A stretch of DNA of 44,436 nt from an uncultured Chromatiaceae bacterium (lineage in GTDB: Bacteria > Pseudomonadota > Gammaproteobacteria > Enterobacterales > Alteromonadaceae), in the NCBI GenBank assembly GCA_937978655.1, contig CALJUX010000076.1, forward strand, positions 1 to 44,436. Reading direction: 5' to 3'. This document shows, piece after piece, positions 40,805 through 44,436 of the stretch. Each line of letters starts with the position of its first letter. Positions within the stretch are counted from its first letter, which is position 1. The notes beneath the pieces are model-generated. The model was not told where the DNA came from. It saw only the letters and a list, made by a program, of their open reading frames with translations, and did no database searches. Position numbers and translations under genes: made by a program.

Positions 40805-41276
40805 CCCCTACCCCTTCAGCCAGCCACACACGCAATTCGTCGTAACATTTATTACCAAAATTATCTAACGCGATCCATTGTGCGGGCGCCCATTCTTGAA
40901 ACAACTGGCGCAGTGAATCTAAAGATGTAATCCCCTCCCGAACCAAGTTATTGCGCAATCGGGTAGACATGCCAGCCATCCAACTATAATCATGGCCCCG
41001 ACCTGACCCCTTCCAAATCTCACCATAACCAGCCTGATACGACATAATGCACCATGCAGCAAACGGGATCTCAGTCTGGCCACTCAACCAACGCCGTACC
41101 GTTCTATCAGTCACGCCTAGAATCCGCATCAAATCACCAGCTTTCCAGCGAATCATCACAAGCATTGTTTCTAGCTCGTCTGTTGTCGGCGCAGTCCAAC
41201 CCTCTGCCACTGGCAAGAAACACGATTCACGAATAGAGACTGTTGGTTTTACGCCATAAATAGCTTGAGTTTCCAT
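40791..41276 (-). CDS. HTH regulator with RNA polymerase alpha-CTD-like domain
   Basis: A 161-residue protein. Residues about 30-87 match the HTH gene at 17424-17702 (DRTVRRWLSGQTEIPFAAWC, then AGYGEIW). Residues about 102-153 (STRLRNNLVREGITSLDSLR ... LDNFGNKCYDELRVWL) follow the helix-hairpin-helix pattern of the RNA polymerase alpha C-terminal domain, which contacts UP elements and activators. ATG 41276 follows AAGAGGTG; the longer frame uses TTG. It lies after radC with a hairpin in between. A transcription regulator is inferred. Confidence 0.75.
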   Translation of the reverse strand: METQAIYGVKPTVSIRESCFLPVAEGWTAPTTDELETMLVMIRWKAGDLMRILGVTDRTVRRWLSGQTEIPFAAWCIMSYQAGYGEIWKGSGRGHDYSWMAGMSTRLRNNLVREGITSLDSLRQLFQEWAPAQWIALDNFGNKCYDELRVWLAEGVGDDHC

Positions 41277-41298
41277 TGCATCACCTCTTATCAAAGAA

Positions 41299-41320
41299 AG
41301 GGGCTGTTAAACCAGCCCCG
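41299..41320 (-). terminator. Hairpin between radC and the HTH regulator
   Basis: On the minus strand GGGGCTG, loop GTTTAA, CAGCCCC, then TTTCTTTG: a terminator or attenuator that would set the ratio of regulator to RadC. Confidence 0.65.
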
Positions 41321-41331
41321 ACCACAACGGG

Positions 41332-41778
41332 TTACAGCCAGCCCCGTTCCGCAAACGAAACAATATCTGGATTACCTACAACAAAGTGATCCAGAACCCG
41401 AATATCAACCAGTGCCAAAGCTTGTGATAAGCGCTCTGTAATAGCCCGATCCGCACGGCTTGGCTCTGCAACACCTGACGGGTGATTGTGCGACAGAATC
41501 ACTGCTGCAGCGTTATACGACAGCGATTTTTTGACTATTACACGTGGGTAAACCGCAGCACTATCCAAAGTGCCTTTTGAGACCGTTTCGTTTGCCAGCA
41601 AACGGTGTTGTGAGTCCAGAAAAAGACAAACAAAGTTTTCTTCTTCCAGTGTTGCCAGTTGCAGGCGCAGATAATTACGTACTGCATCAGGGTCATTGAA
41701 CATGACCTGATCTTTACGCAGATAGCTGTCTAAGATGTTGATTGCTGTTGCAACAATCAGTTTTTCGTTTTCAGTCAT
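41332..41778 (-). CDS. radC: RadC-family JAB-domain protein
   Basis: A 148-residue RadC/DUF2466 protein. The JAMM metal motif is HNHPSG (97-102) with Asp at about 110 (EPSRADRAIT) and a glutamate near 46-48. Such short RadC proteins are common on mobile elements; their role is unsettled and the name does not imply DNA repair. GGAG lies eight bases before the ATG. It begins the minus-strand unit radC, HTH regulator, zinc-finger-like gene. Confidence 0.92.
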   Translation of the reverse strand: MTENEKLIVATAINILDSYLRKDQVMFNDPDAVRNYLRLQLATLEEENFVCLFLDSQHRLLANETVSKGTLDSAAVYPRVIVKKSLSYNAAAVILSHNHPSGVAEPSRADRAITERLSQALALVDIRVLDHFVVGNPDIVSFAERGWL

Positions 41779-41820
41779 CGGGATAACTCCGGTATTGACC
41801 TTGGCAACTTGCCCGGCCTT
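41779..41820 (-). ncRNA. radC RNA motif-like leader of radC
   Basis: On the minus strand AGGCCG, a hairpin GGCA-AGT-TGCC, GGTCA, ACCGGAG and ATCCCG before the ATG. The blocks are those of the klcA leader (18167-18208) while the hairpin bases differ and still pair. Confidence 0.78.
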
Positions 41821-41828
41821 CGATATAT

Positions 41829-41857
41829 ATTATCGGACAAAATGTCCGAAAAAGCAA
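41829..41857 (-). promoter_or_regulatory. radC promoter with palindromic operator
   Basis: On the minus strand TTGCTT (41857-41852), 17 bp, GATAAT (41834-41829). The palindrome TCGGACA-AAA-TGTCCGA (41833-41849) fills the spacer and touches the -10, so a bound protein would block the promoter. The HTH regulator downstream is the obvious candidate (inference). Confidence 0.75.
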
Positions 41858-41944
41858 TAAAAAGATAGCAAAAAACAAATTTATTTTTTGTTTAACGCTT
41901 TAAATGATTGCATAAATGAATTTTAAGAAGTAGCTTATAGTGAA

Positions 41945-41958
41945 TTTGCTATCAAAAA
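41945..41958. promoter_or_regulatory. TTTGCTATCAAAAA motif before the split gene
   Basis: A copy of the recurrent motif, immediately before and partly in the ribosome site of the gene at 41971. Another, GATAGCAAAAA, is at 41864-41874 just upstream of the radC -35. Confidence 0.6.
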
Positions 41959-41970
41959 GGTGATCATTTT

Positions 41971-42058
41971 ATGGTGTTAACTTTGAGACCAACTGAAGAA
42001 CAGCAGCGCTTACTTGAGAAAGTGCAGATGTTGTTTAATGAGCCTGCTTTAACAAAAT
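41971..42058 (+). pseudogene. Small ribbon-helix-helix-like gene, 5' part (split by IS21)
   Basis: The ATG at 41971 follows an AAAAAGG ribosome site and opens a frame of 29 codons (MVLTLRPTEEQQRLLEKVQM...) that stops where the IS21 element enters. Joined to 94-266 with one copy of the target duplication, the frame continues without a shift to give an 86-residue protein. The start (beta-strand LTLRP, then two helices) resembles plasmid ribbon-helix-helix DNA-binding proteins and the rest is a charged, probably coiled helix. The family assignment is by pattern only. A copy of TTTGCTATCAAAAA at 41945-41958 sits between its promoter region and the start codon, which suggests autoregulation. Confidence 0.8.
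42053..42058. repeat. Target-site duplication, copy 1
   Basis: CAAAAT directly abuts the IS21 end at 42059. The same six bases follow the other IS end at 88-93. Removing the element and one copy restores an open reading frame, which confirms the boundaries. Confidence 0.88.
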
Positions 42059-42147
42059 TGTTAATTTGCAGGCAAAACTGATCCACCATTTGCATCGAAT
42101 TTTGATCCGCTTTACTCAGTCAGTATTGCAATAAGATTTGTCTTTTC

Positions 42148-42909
42148 TCAAGCCTTACCTCCGCGCTGTTTTTGTTTTTTGGTTGATTCTTTAAACCGAT
42201 AACTGTTGTTGCCGGTCTCGATGATATGGCAGTGATGGGTGAGCCGGTCCAACAGTGCTGTGGTCATCTTTGCATCGCCGAACACCTTGGGCCATTCGCT
42301 GAAGTTCAGGTTGGTGGTGATAATGACGCTGGTTTTTTCATACAGCTTATTGAGCAGATGGAACAATAATGCACCACCATTTTGACTAAACGGCACATAC
42401 CCCAGCTCATCCAGCACCACTAAGTCCACACCGCTGAGCCTTGCTGCAATACGGCCACATTGCTCTTTGCGCTTTTCCAGTTCCAGCGCATTGACCAATT
42501 CCAGTGTGGAGATAAACCGCACCCGAAGCTGGTGATGCTGAATGGCCTGAACCCCAATTGCCGTGGCCAGATGGGTTTTACCGGTGCCGGGCCCGCCAAC
42601 GAACACCAGATTTTGACTGCTCTGAATGAACTCGCAGCGATGTAAATCCTGCACCAGCCTTTCATCCACTTCACTTTCAGCGAAGTTAAACCCATACAGG
42701 TCGCGGTATGCCGGGAACCTGGCTGCACTCATCTGGTATGCGACGGAGCGCACTTCCCGGTCCGCGACTTCAGCTCTTAACAACGTCTCCAGCATTGGCT
42801 GCGCCTGTTGCCAGGCCGGGGCATTTTGTAAGCTTAAGTCCTGCACACTCTGACGCATACCATAGAGTTTCAGCTGTTTGAGTATCGCGAGTAACGCTTC
42901 AATGTGCAT
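42148..42909 (-). CDS. istB: IS21 helper ATPase IstB
   Basis: This 253-residue AAA+ ATPase of the IstB/DnaC type assembles on target DNA and stimulates IstA. The Walker A motif GGPGTGKTHL lies at about residues 105-114 and Walker B reads VVLDELGYV. The length is normal for the family and no frameshift is visible. It is encoded directly downstream of and overlapping istA, and is followed by the terminal repeats of the element. Confidence 0.95.
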   Translation of the reverse strand: MHIEALLAILKQLKLYGMRQSVQDLSLQNAPAWQQAQPMLETLLRAEVADREVRSVAYQMSAARFPAYRDLYGFNFAESEVDERLVQDLHRCEFIQSSQNLVFVGGPGTGKTHLATAIGVQAIQHHQLRVRFISTLELVNALELEKRKEQCGRIAARLSGVDLVVLDELGYVPFSQNGGALLFHLLNKLYEKTSVIITTNLNFSEWPKVFGDAKMTTALLDRLTHHCHIIETGNNSYRFKESTKKQKQRGGKA

Positions 42910-44407
42910 ACCGACTCCTTAGCTGCTCGTAGCGCCCGGTATCGCTGGTCGGCTCGACAGTCAGTTGCAATTGCACAGCCACGGGGACTGGCTCTGGCGG
43001 TGACGCCTCAATCAACCGATGCAGACAGTTGATGATATGGTCTTTTGAAGCACAGCCACTTTGCAGTGCCATAGCAATCGCCTGCTCGACATGCTCTGAC
43101 TCATGGTGCAGCACCAAGGCCAGGATATCGACCATCTCCCGGTCGCCGCCAATCTTTTGCGTCAGCACCTGCTGCAGCTGTTTAAACGCATCTGGCAAGC
43201 TCTGGAAGGGGGCACCGTTACGCAGTGCACCTGGTTTACGCTGCGCCACCAGCAGATAATGCCGCCAGTTGTAAATGACCTGACCGGGTGCGCTGTGGTC
43301 TCGGCTGAACACCCGTTGATGGGACGTGATTTGCCGGCCTTCGGCAATCATCTCCAGATGGTCCGGGTACACCCGCACACTGATGCGGCGATTGGCGAAA
43401 CTGGCCGGTACACTGTATTTATTGCATTCAAACGTGACTAAGCAGGTCGACGAGACCACTTTGCTATGTTCGGTAAAGCCATCAAACAGCGCACTGACTT
43501 GCATCAGGTGCGGCTGCTCCGCCTGCAAGCATTGCTGCACGGTCAATGGTTTGCGCTCAGGATGTTTGTGCGCTCGCCAGAGCGCCAAACACTCACGCTC
43601 CAGCCAGTCGTTAAGCTCATCAAGGGAAGCAAACGCCGGCGCCTGATGCCACAGCGCGTAGCGGCCATCCTGTACCGACTTCTCAACCTGACCTTTTTCC
43701 CAGCCTGACGCCGGATTACAGAAGTCGGCATCAAACAGATAATGACTGGCCATCGCCAAAAAGCGCTTGTTAATCACCCGCTCTTTGCCGCGGCCAATCT
43801 TATCCACCGCCGTTTTCATATTGTCGTAAATGCCACGCGCTGGCACTCCGCCAAACACTCGGAAGGCATGATTGTGCGCATCAAACAGCATTTCGTGGGT
43901 TTGCGTCCAGTACGCCCGTTGATAGCCTGCTTTGCTGTGACAGAGCTTAAAGTGCGCGACCTGCACTTTGACTTTTTTACCGGCAATCGACACCCAGTTC
44001 TCGCCCCAGTCAAACTGGAAGGCCTCACCAGGCGCAAATAGCAAAGGGACATAGACTTGTTTGCTGACCGACTGCTCTGTGCGCCAATGGCGGGCAAACG
44101 CCGCCACCCGGTCATAGGAGCCGCAATACCCCTGGGGTAGCAAATCATGGTACAGCTGCTTTACTGTCTTACGCTGTTTGCGCGGTTTTTTGGCTTCAAA
44201 GATGAGTGCATCACGCAGGATGGCGACAAAATCATCCAACTTGCTGCTCGACTGGCGCGGTGAATACACCGGCTCGACCTGCGATTGGCTCAGATATTTC
44301 TTCAGGGTGTTTCTGGACAACCCGGTCCGCCTGGCAATTTCGCGCTTGGACATCCCGTCGCGAAAATACCAGCGCCTGATCACGCCTAACAGTGCCATAT
44401 CAATCAC
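42899..44407 (-). CDS. istA: IS21 transposase IstA
   Basis: This 502-residue DDE transposase catalyses insertion of the IS21-family element. The N-terminus has a helix-turn-helix (REIARRTGLSRNTLKKYL, about residues 22-40). The catalytic core shows the expected acidic residues in FQFDWGENW (about residue 135), YDNMKTAV (about 193) and KGQVEKSV (about 240). The chosen start is GTG at 44407, preceded by AGGAG. An ATG nine bases further in (44398), with its own GGAG, is equally possible. It overlaps istB by 11 bases, the usual translationally coupled arrangement. The gene looks intact, so the element may still be mobile. Confidence 0.95.
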   Translation of the reverse strand: MIDMALLGVIRRWYFRDGMSKREIARRTGLSRNTLKKYLSQSQVEPVYSPRQSSSKLDDFVAILRDALIFEAKKPRKQRKTVKQLYHDLLPQGYCGSYDRVAAFARHWRTEQSVSKQVYVPLLFAPGEAFQFDWGENWVSIAGKKVKVQVAHFKLCHSKAGYQRAYWTQTHEMLFDAHNHAFRVFGGVPARGIYDNMKTAVDKIGRGKERVINKRFLAMASHYLFDADFCNPASGWEKGQVEKSVQDGRYALWHQAPAFASLDELNDWLERECLALWRAHKHPERKPLTVQQCLQAEQPHLMQVSALFDGFTEHSKVVSSTCLVTFECNKYSVPASFANRRISVRVYPDHLEMIAEGRQITSHQRVFSRDHSAPGQVIYNWRHYLLVAQRKPGALRNGAPFQSLPDAFKQLQQVLTQKIGGDREMVDILALVLHHESEHVEQAIAMALQSGCASKDHIINCLHRLIEASPPEPVPVAVQLQLTVEPTSDTGRYEQLRSRYAH

Positions 44408-44436
44408 TCCACATTCTCCTGCCAGAACCGGACAGG

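Larger units (their letters stand above)
42059..44436 (-). mobile_element. IS21-family insertion sequence (larger part; the element continues at 13-87)
   Basis: The element carries istA and istB and ends at 42059 with TGTTAATTTGCA. The opposite end is at 76-87, where the reverse complement reads TGTTGATTTGCA, so the element crosses the linearisation point. The two outer 28-bp ends agree at 23 positions, and each is followed by a second internal copy (42087-42110 and 25-50). Multiple terminal repeats of this kind are typical of IS21. After removing the 12-base terminal overlap the length is about 2,453 bp. CAAAT-type flanks (CAAAAT at 42053-42058 and 88-93) are the target duplication. The insertion splits a small ribbon-helix-helix-like gene. 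Confidence 0.93.

Noticed and set aside
43029..44148. Several frames opposite or within istA
   Set aside because: Antisense or shifted shadows of the transposase gene.
1..44436. tRNA or rRNA genes, integrons, resistance genes
   Set aside because: No cloverleaf, rRNA or cassette attC pattern, and no resistance protein family seen on either strand.

Overview
The window is a complete conjugative plasmid written out linearly, not a chromosomal segment. Its first 12 bases repeat its last 12 (GAACCGGACAGG). An IS21-family element is cut by the ends: istA and istB lie at the right end, and the outer terminal repeats of the same element lie at positions 25-87. Joined there, the molecule is a circle of about 44,424 bp. 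The host cannot be named from the sequence. Moderate G+C, the AT-rich control regions and the repertoire suit a gammaproteobacterium (inference).

The backbone is a distant relative of the IncP plasmids RK2/RP4, with gene order largely preserved. Positions 353-12432 (minus strand) are the Tra1 transfer block: traC primase/antirestriction protein, traD-like, traE topoisomerase, traF peptidase, traG coupling protein, traI relaxase with traH nested inside it, and traJ. oriT follows, with a recognisable IncP nic region (nick between 12552 and 12553). traK-traL-traM diverge from it (12740-14261). Positions 14291-18166 are the central control and stability block: a KfrB-like protein, korB, incC with korA nested in another frame, a kleE-like membrane protein, a small HTH protein, and klcA antirestriction. 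oriV spans about 18301-19101 (five clustered iterons with core CCCCTCAA, a DnaA box, AT-rich and GC-rich flanks). trfA is at 20308-21144. trbA (21311) then starts the Tra2 mating-pair operon trbB-C-D-E-F-G-H-I-J-K-L-M-P (21811-33768), followed by a small unknown gene and traT.

The rest departs from RK2. Positions 35275-39165 hold 13 small closely packed minus-strand genes, many encoding membrane proteins, with no recognised function. A repeat-rich non-coding region follows (39166-39974). Then come an unknown gene, a Cys-rich gene, a regulator joining an HTH to an RNA polymerase alpha-CTD-like domain, and radC. Last is a small ribbon-helix-helix-like gene split by the IS21 insertion; its 3' half is at 94-266. 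No antibiotic, metal or catabolic cargo is visible.

Regulation can be read from the DNA. KorB operators (TTTAGCSGCTAAA) occur at least ten times in perfect form, and KorA operators (GTTTAGCTAAAC) sit on the korA and trfA promoters. klcA and radC carry matching structured leaders that fit the radC RNA motif, and each is followed by a related HTH gene. A further short motif, TGCTATCA within TTTTGCTATCAAAA, recurs in non-coding DNA around the circle and has no assigned role.
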